Part shown: positions 37,555 through 45,947 of the stretch, piece after piece
How the letters are laid out: each line of letters starts with the position of its first letter
Position numbering within the stretch: the first letter of the stretch is position 1
Assembly: GCF_014905135.1 (NCBI RefSeq)
Contig: NZ_CP041406.1
Location: 1-64,000 of the forward strand
Length of the DNA: 64,000 nt
From: Sulfurimonas paralvinellae
Lineage (GTDB): Bacteria; Campylobacterota; Campylobacteria; Campylobacterales; Sulfurimonadaceae
Reading direction: 5' to 3'
The notes under the pieces: generated by a model
Seen by the model: the letters and a program-made list of their open reading frames with translations, nothing else
Told to the model about the DNA's origin: nothing
Database searches by the model: none
Program-made: the position numbers and the translations under genes

Positions 37555-39057
37555 ATGATCGCATTAGATTTGAAACAAGAGACCGCCTCTCCTGCTGCAG
37601 CATCTCTTTTAGGCTCCAAAGATGAGGCAAAAAAAGGCGAGGGGACTCTTTCGTTTTCAGAATTGCTCAAGGGAGTCAAAGAAGAGGGTGAAGGTGTTCA
37701 AAACGGAGCCCTTGTTCTCTCTCTGTTAGATGCGAAAGAAGATGCAGTATCGCTAAAAGATTCCAAAAATGCTTCTTTGCTCACTGTTTTAACGGCACAG
37801 GAAAAAAACGCAGACAAAAAAGGGCCTTTGGATATAAATCCGGAAATCACATCCACGCTCTCTTCGGCTGATCTAAAGCAGCTTATCAAAGATGCAAAGG
37901 CTTTTCTTAAGAATAAAATTATCTCATCTGAAGGTTTTAAACGAGCCGAAATAGAGAAACTGCCAAAAACCCTCAAAGGTTTGGTACAGGTAGCTAAAAA
38001 AACTGGTATAGATATAAGCAAGATTACACTTGAAGAGGTTCGCTCACAAGGGAATATTTTATCAAATTCAGCAGTAGACGAAGCAGATATGGCAGAAAAA
38101 GTGCCAGGCGGAATAAAAAAAGAGTCGAATTCTACAAAAGAGACAAGCAGCTCTTTTGAGAGCGACACGGCAGAGATAGATACGAAGCACAAAACGAAAA
38201 AAACGCTACACACAACAAAAACAGATATAGATGATGCTCCTGTTGATGAACAGATAAAAGCGGATCAAAAAACGCTGCAGAAGATAAAAGAGACACCGCT
38301 TTTTAGAGTGCAAAAAAGAGCAGATATCTCAACAGAACAGATTGTAGCCGCAAAAGCTGCGCATGCTAACGACATTGAAGTATTGACACCGAAAAAACGT
38401 GCAGATGATACACTAAAACTTTTGCTTCAAGGTGAAAAAACCGCTAAAAAAGAGGGTTCTGTTTTGACACGTGACTTTTCTGTTGCAACAGCGAAAGTAA
38501 TTGCTCCAAGTGCAAAAAGTGAAGTAACAAAATCGTTAGAATCACTGTTACAATCAGATACAGGTGATGACCAGAGCAGTTCCTCAAAAATAGATGGTCT
38601 GCAGGTGGCGAAAGCGGATAGTTTTGAGGTGAAGCTAAATGAAGCAAAACAGATGATCAGATATCTTTCACAAGATGTAAAACAGGCGATAGATAATTAT
38701 AAAGCACCTTTTACACGAGTGAAAGTTCAGCTCAATCCACAGCAGCTTGGCGATGTAGAGTTGACAGTCGTGCAGCGTGGAAAAAATCTGCATGTCAATC
38801 TCAGCTCGAACAATGCGGCTATCAATACACTTTCAATGAACGCCAATGATCTTAAAGTCCAACTGCAAAACAGTGGAATACAAAATGCTACTTTGAACTT
38901 TAATAACAACGGCAGTGAGTTTGCCAATGGTGGGCAGGCACAGCAGCACCAGCAGCAAAGACAAAATGCCGAGCAAGAGTATAACTATTTTGAAAATGAA
39001 GAGACAAACGAAGAGGTGCTCAACTCTTTGGAGATCATAGTTCCGAACTATGCATAA
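37555..39057 (+). CDS. fliK: Flagellar hook-length control protein FliK
   Basis: FliK measures hook length and switches the export gate from hook to filament substrates. The 500-residue protein has a long, charged, low-complexity N-terminal ruler and a conserved C-terminal domain, about 375-460, with KVQLNPQQLGDVELTVVQRG (in part) and LRVQL-like NDLKVQLQNSGI. The tail is Gln-rich. Position, directly before flgD and flgE under a sigma-54 promoter, supports the call. Confidence 0.88.
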   Translation: MIALDLKQETASPAAASLLGSKDEAKKGEGTLSFSELLKGVKEEGEGVQNGALVLSLLDAKEDAVSLKDSKNASLLTVLTAQEKNADKKGPLDINPEITSTLSSADLKQLIKDAKAFLKNKIISSEGFKRAEIEKLPKTLKGLVQVAKKTGIDISKITLEEVRSQGNILSNSAVDEADMAEKVPGGIKKESNSTKETSSSFESDTAEIDTKHKTKKTLHTTKTDIDDAPVDEQIKADQKTLQKIKETPLFRVQKRADISTEQIVAAKAAHANDIEVLTPKKRADDTLKLLLQGEKTAKKEGSVLTRDFSVATAKVIAPSAKSEVTKSLESLLQSDTGDDQSSSSKIDGLQVAKADSFEVKLNEAKQMIRYLSQDVKQAIDNYKAPFTRVKVQLNPQQLGDVELTVVQRGKNLHVNLSSNNAAINTLSMNANDLKVQLQNSGIQNATLNFNNNGSEFANGGQAQQHQQQRQNAEQEYNYFENEETNEEVLNSLEIIVPNYA

Positions 39058-39067
39058 AGGATAAATA

Positions 39068-39733
39068 ATGGCAATAACTTCAACAGGTTTAAATGCAGCG
39101 ACAAACCAAGATATACAGACATCATCAGATGTTAAGGACAAAACGAAACTAGGCAAAGATGATTTTATGAAGCTTCTTTTGGTGCAGCTTCAGTATCAAG
39201 ATCCGACAGAGCCTATGGATACGGAAAAAATTCTCACCCAAACATCACAGCTGGCAACACTTGAAGCATCGGATAACACAAAAAGTGCCCTTGAAAAACT
39301 GGCAGCATCTCTTGGAACGGCACAGCAGTTCTCGACGATTGCAGCGATCGGAAAAACTGCTGATCTTGGCAGTGATTCCATCGCACATGACAAAGGAAGC
39401 AGTTCTACTTTTGAGGTCTATTTTCCAAATGACGTTCAAAACGGAAGTGTTGAGATAAAAGACAATAACGGAAATCTTGTTAAAACACTGGATGTTGGAA
39501 CAAATCCAAAGGGTGTCTATCAATTTACCTGGGATGGCTCAGATAATGCCAATGGTAGTGTTGAAAGCGGTATCTACCATGTTAGTGCAACGTATGAAGA
39601 TAGTAACAACAATGTGCAAAATACGCGCCTTGGTGCTTATCCGATCGAGTCGGTACGCTTTGACAGCGGAAAGACACTTGTCAAACTTGGCTCGAACTAT
39701 GTTCCTCTTGACAGCGTAAAAGAAGTCTACTAA
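39068..39733 (+). CDS. flgD: Flagellar hook capping protein FlgD
   Basis: FlgD caps the growing hook and guides FlgE subunits into place. The 221-residue protein has the conserved N-terminus LGKDDFMKLLLVQLQYQDP and the following EPMDTEKILTQTSQLATLE, then the Ig-like/Tudor domain with TFEVYFPNDVQNG and the FTWDGSDNANG turn typical of FlgD. It follows fliK by ten bases, and the hook-like gene follows by eleven. Confidence 0.95.
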   Translation: MAITSTGLNAATNQDIQTSSDVKDKTKLGKDDFMKLLLVQLQYQDPTEPMDTEKILTQTSQLATLEASDNTKSALEKLAASLGTAQQFSTIAAIGKTADLGSDSIAHDKGSSSTFEVYFPNDVQNGSVEIKDNNGNLVKTLDVGTNPKGVYQFTWDGSDNANGSVESGIYHVSATYEDSNNNVQNTRLGAYPIESVRFDSGKTLVKLGSNYVPLDSVKEVY

Positions 39734-39744
39734 GGAATGAAGCT

Positions 39745-41007
39745 ATGATGACACAGGCTTTTTATACGGGAATCTCCGGGCTTAAAACAAATTCTGCCGG
39801 TATTGACATTATGGCAAATAACCTCGCTAACATCAGCACGGTCGGTTTTAAAGGCAACGGCTATGAATTTGCTTCACTTTTTGAAAATATGATTACCACT
39901 CCAAGCTCTGGCAGCTCTGTTAACAGCAGTGTCGGTGTTGGTTCTAAACTGCAGGCTTCACCTTTAATGTTTCAAAAAGGTTCTCCTATACTCTCAGACA
40001 AGAGTACCGATCTGGCTCTTTTTGATGACGGTTGGTTTGGTATACAGGGTGACGGACAAACACTCTATACACGCGACGGTAATTTCACGTTTGATCAAAA
40101 TGATGATCTTGTCACGCAGGATGGTTTTTATGTTTTAGGAAGTATGGGTGGTAATATTAGTGCCGACAATGTGCTCACATCACAGCTTCCGGAAGTAAAG
40201 CTAAAAGATGTCGGTGCGCAAGAAAAACTGCGTTTTCCAAAGTTTTTGACCTTTCCTGCAGAGCCGACGAGCAATGCCAAATTCTATGGTAATCTCGGGA
40301 CAGATCCAGGCATCAAAACGATGAGTGCCGGTGTGGTCGATCCGCAAAGCAACAAAAATGATCTGCGGCTTGAGTTTTCACTTGCTGCCGTACAGACACC
40401 ACCGGGAACACAGTGGGATGTAACGGCAACGACAAAAAGTCTTGACGGGACAACGATCTATGATACTAAAACTGGGCAGGTAACTTTTGATGCAGCCGGT
40501 GCACTTGTATCTTCGACACTTACTTCCATAGACAACAACGGCGCAACGGTTGCCATCGATCTTGGTAGTGCTTTTGGTGGGGTAACGGCCATTTCAAATA
40601 TTCCGGTAACGGCTTCAAGTTTGGCGGATGGGACAATCGGTGGCGATCTTCGAGGGTATGATATCAATAAAAACGGTGAAGTGGTAGCAACCTTTACAAA
40701 TGGAATGCAAAGTAGTGTCGGAAAAATCGCAGTGTATCACTTTCAGAATGATCAGGGATTAAACAGAATAAGCGGCAGCCGCTTTGCAGAGAGTAACAAC
40801 AGTGGTAAACCTATCTTCTTTAAAGATGCCAATGGTGAAAATATCATAGGTACCAATATCGCAAATTTTAAATTAGAGGGCTCGAATATTGAGATGAGTT
40901 ACGGACTTACAGAGCTCATCACACTGCAACGCGCATATGATGCCAACTCAAAATCTGTCACAACAGCGGATCAGATGATACAAAAAGCTCTCAATATGGA
41001 TGCATAA
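39745..41007 (+). CDS. Flagellar hook-basal body protein, FlgE-like
   Basis: A 420-residue member of the rod/hook family. The N-terminal AFYTGISGLKTNSAGIDIMANNLANISTVGFK (key part NNLANISTVGFK) and C-terminal LTELITLQRAYDANSKSVTTADQM (key part QRAYDANSKSV) are the helices that pack in the flagellar core. At 420 residues it is much shorter than the hook protein encoded next, so this may be a hook variant, a hook-rod adaptor or the main FlgE of a different length class. It is probably transcribed with fliK and flgD. Confidence 0.85.
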   Translation: MMTQAFYTGISGLKTNSAGIDIMANNLANISTVGFKGNGYEFASLFENMITTPSSGSSVNSSVGVGSKLQASPLMFQKGSPILSDKSTDLALFDDGWFGIQGDGQTLYTRDGNFTFDQNDDLVTQDGFYVLGSMGGNISADNVLTSQLPEVKLKDVGAQEKLRFPKFLTFPAEPTSNAKFYGNLGTDPGIKTMSAGVVDPQSNKNDLRLEFSLAAVQTPPGTQWDVTATTKSLDGTTIYDTKTGQVTFDAAGALVSSTLTSIDNNGATVAIDLGSAFGGVTAISNIPVTASSLADGTIGGDLRGYDINKNGEVVATFTNGMQSSVGKIAVYHFQNDQGLNRISGSRFAESNNSGKPIFFKDANGENIIGTNIANFKLEGSNIEMSYGLTELITLQRAYDANSKSVTTADQMIQKALNMDA

Positions 41008-41022
41008 AAAGTTTTATTAAAA

Positions 41023-41039
41023 TTGGAACGCTTTATGCT
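41023..41039 (+). promoter_or_regulatory. Sigma-54 promoter of flgE
   Basis: TTGGAACGCTTTATGCT has GG at 41025-41026 and GC at 41037-41038 with ten bases between, an excellent match to the campylobacterotal flagellar sigma-54 promoter. It precedes flgE by about 50 bases and gives it separate transcription from the upstream operon. Confidence 0.8.
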
Positions 41040-41089
41040 ATAAAATCTTTACTAATTCTATCAGATAAGATAGAAGTAAAGGATTTCAT

Positions 41090-43231
41090 ATGTTAAAATC
41101 ACTTTTTTCCGGAGTCTCCGGACTACAATCGCACCAAGTTGCGATGGATGTAGAATCAAATAATATTGCCAATGTAAATACAACCGGCTTTAAATACTCT
41201 CGTGCAAATTTTTCAGATCTTTTGGCGCAGACAAAAGCTATCGCAACAGCTCCACAGGGACAGCTTGGCGGTAAAAATCCCGTTCAGGTAGGGCTTGGTT
41301 CTTCAGCAAGCTCTATGACACGTATCTTTTCTCAAGGCTCTGTACAAAATTCAGATAAAAATACGGATGTTGCTATTCAGGGAGACGGCTTTTTCATCAT
41401 CTCTCCAGATGGTGGTAATACCTATAAATATACACGTGCAGGGGATTTTAAGTTCGATGCAGGCGGAAACTTTGTTGATAATAACGGTTTTATTGCACAA
41501 GGTTGGCTGCGTGATCCGGTAAGCGGCAAGGTTGACTCTACTGCACCGATTACAGACATCAATATCCCGCCTGGATTGACAACTCCGGCAAGCCCGACTC
41601 AAGAAGTTGTTTTAAAAGCAAATCTTAATTCAGGAAGCCAAATTGAGAGCTTTTCACCGGCATATCAAGTGCCTGCTGGACCACCACCGGCAGCACCTAC
41701 TCCTCCGGCAATAGATGAAAATGGAAACCCAATAGCATCTGGTGACGTTGGTGTTATGTTCAATGAAACCGGTGAAGCATTTTCGTTGCAAAAAGATCAG
41801 GGGATATGGGCGTCATTTCAAAATACGGCACTCAATGGTACAACGGCTGTAAGTGGTGGTGCAGGTGAACTTGATGTTACATTTACTTTGGATGATGGCA
41901 GTACTAAAAATATTACGACAACAGGTGGTGCCGCTGGGAACACTGCCGCAGATAATGCTAACAGATATGTCTCTGCGATCAATGCACAGAGTGCTGTTAC
42001 AGGTGTTTCTGCAAGTGTCAGAGTAACAGCCGGGCCAAACTACTATATTGATTTGTTAAATACCAATTCAAATGCATCGGCTTCACATAATATTAACTTT
42101 ACTGATAATAACGGAAATAGTGGTGTGCCAAGTGCAACAGTAACTACAGCATATAGATATCAATATGATCCAAACTCTTCGGCTACAGCTGCAGGATCTG
42201 ACAAAAAGTTTACAACACTTGCTGATCTCCGTTATGCCTTGGAGCAGGAAGCACAGGCTGTAGATACGGATGGTGATGGTGTTACGCCGGAAAGTAATAT
42301 TACTGTTAGTATCAATGATCAAGGAAAATTTGTTATAACCAATCCGGGTGGGGCAGATGATGATTATGATATTTCTTTGAATATTACGGGATTATCGGCT
42401 GCAGGAATTTCGGAAAATGAACGTTTTACAAGAAATATGCAAGCACTTAACTCTGTGCTGCCTGCAGGAACGACAGGAAAAGCATTTTCTCAGAGTTTCA
42501 ATGCTGCGACGCACTCAAGTTCGATAGATATCTTTGACTCACTCGGTTCAAAACATACACTTAGAATGGAGTTTAGAAAAGTTGCAGTCGATACTTCAAC
42601 AGGAAGTACATGGGCGATGAAAGTCTCTGTACCTTCTCCGGCGACGATTGACACGGTAGCTCCTTTTAATGAAAAAACAGGTTCTATCCGTTTTAATAAT
42701 GACGGTTCATTGGCAACGTACAATCCACCGAATGTCTCTTTTTCAGGAAATAATGGTTCGGCACCGGATCAGCAGGTAAGCCTATCATTCGGTACAGCGA
42801 ATAAGTTTGACGGTATGACGTCGTTTGACAGCCGCTCATCTACTTCGGGAATATCTCAAGACGGATATACCGGAGGGGATCTTGTGGGGATAAGAATCGA
42901 TCAGTCGGGAACACTAGTCGGTTCATTCTCAAATGGCCGCTCTTTTGGTCTTGCACAGATCGCTATGGCAAAATTCACCAACAATGAAGGGCTCTCAACA
43001 GAAGGGGGTAATGTTTACATTCAAACTGCCAACTCTGGAGATCCTATCATCGGTACGGCTGCAACTTCGGGACGTGGTTTTATCCAGTCTGCGGCACTTG
43101 AAGCATCAAATGTCGACCTTTCCCGTGCGCTTACACAGCTCATCATCATTCAGCGTGGTTTTCAGGCAAACGGAAAAACAATCACGACATCCGATCAACT
43201 TCTTCAGACGCTCATAGGATTAAAACAGTAA
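41090..43231 (+). CDS. flgE: Flagellar hook protein FlgE
   Basis: The 713-residue protein is the long hook subunit typical of Campylobacterota. N-terminal MDVESNNIANVNTTGFKYSR and C-terminal QLIIIQRGFQANGKTI are the conserved core helices. The long middle, about 190-560, is variable, Ser/Thr/Asn-rich and surface exposed, containing a calcium-like DTDGDGVTPES. A dedicated sigma-54 promoter lies upstream. Two hook-family genes side by side occur in some members of this group. Confidence 0.92.
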   Translation: MLKSLFSGVSGLQSHQVAMDVESNNIANVNTTGFKYSRANFSDLLAQTKAIATAPQGQLGGKNPVQVGLGSSASSMTRIFSQGSVQNSDKNTDVAIQGDGFFIISPDGGNTYKYTRAGDFKFDAGGNFVDNNGFIAQGWLRDPVSGKVDSTAPITDINIPPGLTTPASPTQEVVLKANLNSGSQIESFSPAYQVPAGPPPAAPTPPAIDENGNPIASGDVGVMFNETGEAFSLQKDQGIWASFQNTALNGTTAVSGGAGELDVTFTLDDGSTKNITTTGGAAGNTAADNANRYVSAINAQSAVTGVSASVRVTAGPNYYIDLLNTNSNASASHNINFTDNNGNSGVPSATVTTAYRYQYDPNSSATAAGSDKKFTTLADLRYALEQEAQAVDTDGDGVTPESNITVSINDQGKFVITNPGGADDDYDISLNITGLSAAGISENERFTRNMQALNSVLPAGTTGKAFSQSFNAATHSSSIDIFDSLGSKHTLRMEFRKVAVDTSTGSTWAMKVSVPSPATIDTVAPFNEKTGSIRFNNDGSLATYNPPNVSFSGNNGSAPDQQVSLSFGTANKFDGMTSFDSRSSTSGISQDGYTGGDLVGIRIDQSGTLVGSFSNGRSFGLAQIAMAKFTNNEGLSTEGGNVYIQTANSGDPIIGTAATSGRGFIQSAALEASNVDLSRALTQLIIIQRGFQANGKTITTSDQLLQTLIGLKQ

Positions 43232-43245
43232 TTTAATCCTAATTT

Positions 43246-43281
43246 GCTATAATCCTAGTAATAAATTGCAAGGATTATAGC
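43246..43281 (+). promoter_or_regulatory. Palindromic promoter/leader of purT
   Basis: GCTATAATCCT (43246-43256) and AGGATTATAGC (43271-43281) form a perfect 11-bp inverted repeat around a 14-base spacer. The left arm contains the -10 TATAAT, the right arm the AGGA ribosome-binding site, ten bases before the ATG. The same arrangement precedes the gene at 10611. Confidence 0.55.
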
Positions 43282-43284
43282 ACT

Positions 43285-44448
43285 ATGAGATTTTCAGCCC
43301 CTCTTAAATCAAACTCAAAAAAAATCATGTTACTCGGCTCCGGTGAGCTTGGCAAAGAAGTTATCATTGAAGCACAGCGCTTAGGTCTTGAGACTATTGC
43401 CGTTGACAGATATGCAGATGCACCGGCACATCAGGTAGCGCATAGAAGTCATGTTGTCAATATGCAGGACAAAGACGCACTTTTAGAGATCATCTACCGT
43501 GAAAAACCCGACTATATTCTGCCGGAGATAGAAGCACTCAGCATTGACGCTCTTTTTGAAGCTGAAGACAAAGGCTACAATGTCATTCCTAATGCCAATG
43601 CCGTAAGTAAAACAATGAACAGAAAGAACATCCGTACTTTCGCTGCGGAAACACTGGGATTAAAAACAGGTCCGTATGAATTTGTTACAACCGAAGAGGG
43701 TTTGCGTGAGACTAGCAAGCGTATGGGGTATCCGTGTGTTATCAAGCCTGTTATGAGTTCATCCGGTCACGGGCAGAGCATTTGTAGAAGTGAAGATGAA
43801 GTTGCTCACTCTTGGGAGATTGCTAAAGAGGCCCGTGGAGATGCAAGTGAGCTCATTGTTGAAGCCTTTGTCGATTTTGATTATGAGATTACGATGCTTA
43901 CAGCTAGAAACGGTAAAGAGACCGTTTTTTGTGAGCCTATCGGGCATGAACAGCGTGACGGTGATTATGTCTTCTCTTGGCAGCCGATGCAGATGAGCGA
44001 AGCGGCGAAGAAAAATGCACAGGATATCGCAAAAGCCATCACGGACGGTCTTGGCGGTCAGGGTATCTTTGGAGTTGAGCTTTTTGTAAAAGGTGATGAG
44101 GTCTATTTCTCAGAGGTCTCTCCTCGTCCGCACGATACTGGAATGGTGACGCTCATTACACAGAGTCAGAGTGAGTTTGCACTGCATCTAAGAGCCGTTC
44201 TTGGTCTGCCGCTTGGGTTTACTTTTTACGGTGATGGTGCATCTGCCGCGTTTAAATCAGAGGTGCATAATTATGCGCCGGTCGTTGATGTAGATGATTC
44301 ACTCTTTAGTGAGAACTCCTTTGTTCGTGTCTTTGGAAAACCGGAAGCCCATAAGGGACGCCGCTTAGCTGTCGCACTTGTTTTTGACAAGGTTGAAGCG
44401 GCACTTGAAAAAGCGCGTGAGCTTATAACGAAAGTAAAAGACGCATAA
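43285..44448 (+). CDS. purT: Formate-dependent phosphoribosylglycinamide formyltransferase PurT
   Basis: PurT makes formyl-GAR from GAR, formate and ATP in purine synthesis, replacing folate-dependent PurN. The 387-residue ATP-grasp enzyme starts with [15 protein letters not shown] and LPEIEALS, then the grasp motifs [14 protein letters not shown] near 152-165 and [11 protein letters not shown], and the metal site [14 protein letters not shown]. The palindromic leader may regulate it. The next gene begins immediately after its stop codon. Confidence 0.96.
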   Translation: MRFSAPLKSNSKKIMLLGSGELGKEVIIEAQRLGLETIAVDRYADAPAHQVAHRSHVVNMQDKDALLEIIYREKPDYILPEIEALSIDALFEAEDKGYNVIPNANAVSKTMNRKNIRTFAAETLGLKTGPYEFVTTEEGLRETSKRMGYPCVIKPVMSSSGHGQSICRSEDEVAHSWEIAKEARGDASELIVEAFVDFDYEITMLTARNGKETVFCEPIGHEQRDGDYVFSWQPMQMSEAAKKNAQDIAKAITDGLGGQGIFGVELFVKGDEVYFSEVSPRPHDTGMVTLITQSQSEFALHLRAVLGLPLGFTFYGDGASAAFKSEVHNYAPVVDVDDSLFSENSFVRVFGKPEAHKGRRLAVALVFDKVEAALEKARELITKVKDA

Positions 44449-45372
44449 GTGAAGATCGTCCTTTTAGACAGTATAACATTTGGTAACACTGACCTGAGTT
44501 GTTTTGACGCTTTGGGTGAGGTTGAGAATTTTGCGGCAACAGAGCCTTCACTCACGCAGGCAAGAGTTCAAGATGCAGAGGTCATTGTCACAAACAAGGT
44601 CGTTATAACGCGTGAGCATATGCAAAAGAGTAAAAATCTCAAGCTTATCTGTGTAGCAGCGACAGGAACGAACAATGTCGATCTCGAATCCGCACGTGAG
44701 TTTGGCATAGAGGTGAAAAATGTTGCAGGATATTCAACAGACTCGGTTGTGCAGCATACCTTTTCTATGCTTTTTTACCTCATAGGACATTCACGTTACT
44801 ACGATGAAGCAGTAAAATCAAAAAAATACTCACGCAGCAGCATCTTTACAGATGTCAGTCATCCGTTTTTTGAGATTAAGGGTAAAAAATGGGGTATCAT
44901 CGGGCTTGGTGAGATAGGACGGGGTGTAGCAAATGTAGCACAGGCATTTGGCGCGGAAGTCTCTTACTACTCGACAAGCGGTGTTAACAGAAATGAAGCC
45001 TTTGCTAGAACGACGCTTGAAGATCTTCTGCGTGAGAGCGATATTGTAACGATCCATGCTCCACTAAATGATAAAACAATGAATATGTTGGACTATGAAA
45101 AGCTAGCAAGTTGTAAAGATGGGGCAGTTGTGCTGAATCTGGGTCGTGGCGGTATCATCAATGAAGCAGCCGTTGCCAAACTTGTCGATGAGAAAGATAT
45201 TCGTTTTGGGCTGGATGTCTTTGCCAAAGAACCGTTGCCTGAAGATAGTCCGCTTTTACAGGTAAAAAACTCTGAACGACTCTACCTCACGCCACATATT
45301 GCTTGGACAAGTGTTGAAGCACGTGAGAAGCTTATCGCTTCAGTATGTCAAAATATAAAAGAGAGTCTTTAG
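44449..45372 (+). CDS. D-2-hydroxyacid dehydrogenase (HprA-like)
   Basis: A 307-residue NAD-dependent dehydrogenase. The Rossmann motif reads WGIIGLGEIGRGVA near 148-161; catalytic Arg is in NLGRGGI, Glu in DVFAKEPLP and His in LTPHIAW. It most resembles glycerate/hydroxypyruvate-type enzymes, but the substrate is not fixed by sequence. The GTG start at 44449 directly follows the purT stop. A three-gene operon purT, this gene and the YqaA-type gene is likely. Confidence 0.88.
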   Translation: MKIVLLDSITFGNTDLSCFDALGEVENFAATEPSLTQARVQDAEVIVTNKVVITREHMQKSKNLKLICVAATGTNNVDLESAREFGIEVKNVAGYSTDSVVQHTFSMLFYLIGHSRYYDEAVKSKKYSRSSIFTDVSHPFFEIKGKKWGIIGLGEIGRGVANVAQAFGAEVSYYSTSGVNRNEAFARTTLEDLLRESDIVTIHAPLNDKTMNMLDYEKLASCKDGAVVLNLGRGGIINEAAVAKLVDEKDIRFGLDVFAKEPLPEDSPLLQVKNSERLYLTPHIAWTSVEAREKLIASVCQNIKESL

Positions 45373-45378
45373 TCCGCA

Positions 45379-45780
45379 ATGGCGGAGTTTGCCCTTTTTA
45401 TCTCTGCCTTTTTGGCGGCGACTATTTTGCCTTTTTCTTCAGAGGTAGCTTTTGTGGCGGCACTCAAAAGTGGTATGCCTTTTTCTCACGCAATGCTTGC
45501 TGCTTCAAGCGGAAATATCCTGGCAGTTATCTTGAACTATTATCTTGGATATTTTCTTTATGAAGCGACAAAACGAAAGTTATTTCACTCCCGAGTAGGA
45601 AAAAAGGCTTTTTTGCTTGGGCACAGGTATGGTTACTATGCGCTGCTGCTTTCGTGGCTGCCGATTATTGGCGATCCGCTGACGATAGTTGCCGGACTTG
45701 TTAGGCTGAAATTTGTCTGGTTTGTTATAATAGCGGGGAGTTTGCGGGTATTGCGATATTTTGCTTTAGGGTATGTATAA
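45379..45780 (+). CDS. YqaA-type small VTT-domain membrane protein
   Basis: A 133-residue membrane protein related to the DedA/VTT (SNARE-associated) family: ATILPFSSEVAFVAAL near 14-29, ASSGNILAVILNYYLGYF near 42-59, and the later WLPIIGDPLTIVAGLVR with the conserved Gly-Asp-Pro. DedA proteins act in membrane lipid homeostasis and proton gradients; YqaA's function is open. It starts six bases after the dehydrogenase stop. Confidence 0.82.
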   Translation: MAEFALFISAFLAATILPFSSEVAFVAALKSGMPFSHAMLAASSGNILAVILNYYLGYFLYEATKRKLFHSRVGKKAFLLGHRYGYYALLLSWLPIIGDPLTIVAGLVRLKFVWFVIIAGSLRVLRYFALGYV

Positions 45781-45823
45781 TATTTTTACTTTTTACAAAG
45801 AGTAGCTCTAAAGCGTGTTAGCC

Positions 45824-45898
45824 AGTTTTATTGAAAAACTTTTGAGAGGACAAATCCTCCCTTTGGTCTGAGCCTCTAAAAAGCTTTCCAATAAAACT
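45824..45898. repeat. Long imperfect inverted repeat before the frdA/sdhA-like gene
   Basis: Left arm 45824-45849 and right arm 45873-45898 pair at 23 of 26 positions around a 23-base loop; the outer ten bases (AGTTTTATTG/CAATAAAACT) match perfectly. The right arm ends two bases before the TATAAT at 45901. It might terminate the purT operon, though no T-tract follows, or act as a regulatory structure or an unannotated RNA. Occupies half of the 167-bp gap. Confidence 0.6.
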
Positions 45899-45900
45899 TA

Positions 45901-45906
45901 TATAAT
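45901..45906 (+). promoter_or_regulatory. -10 element of the frdA/sdhA-like operon
   Basis: TATAAT at 45901-45906, 42 bases before the start codon; ribosome-binding site AGGAG at 45933-45937. Confidence 0.55.
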
Positions 45907-45947
45907 CCCAATAGTATAAAATAAAATCTTGTAGGAGATGTGTAGAG

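Noticed and set aside
43246-43281. Inverted repeat as terminator of flgE
   Set aside because: No T-tract follows and the arms carry the purT -10 box and ribosome-binding site, so a promoter role fits better.
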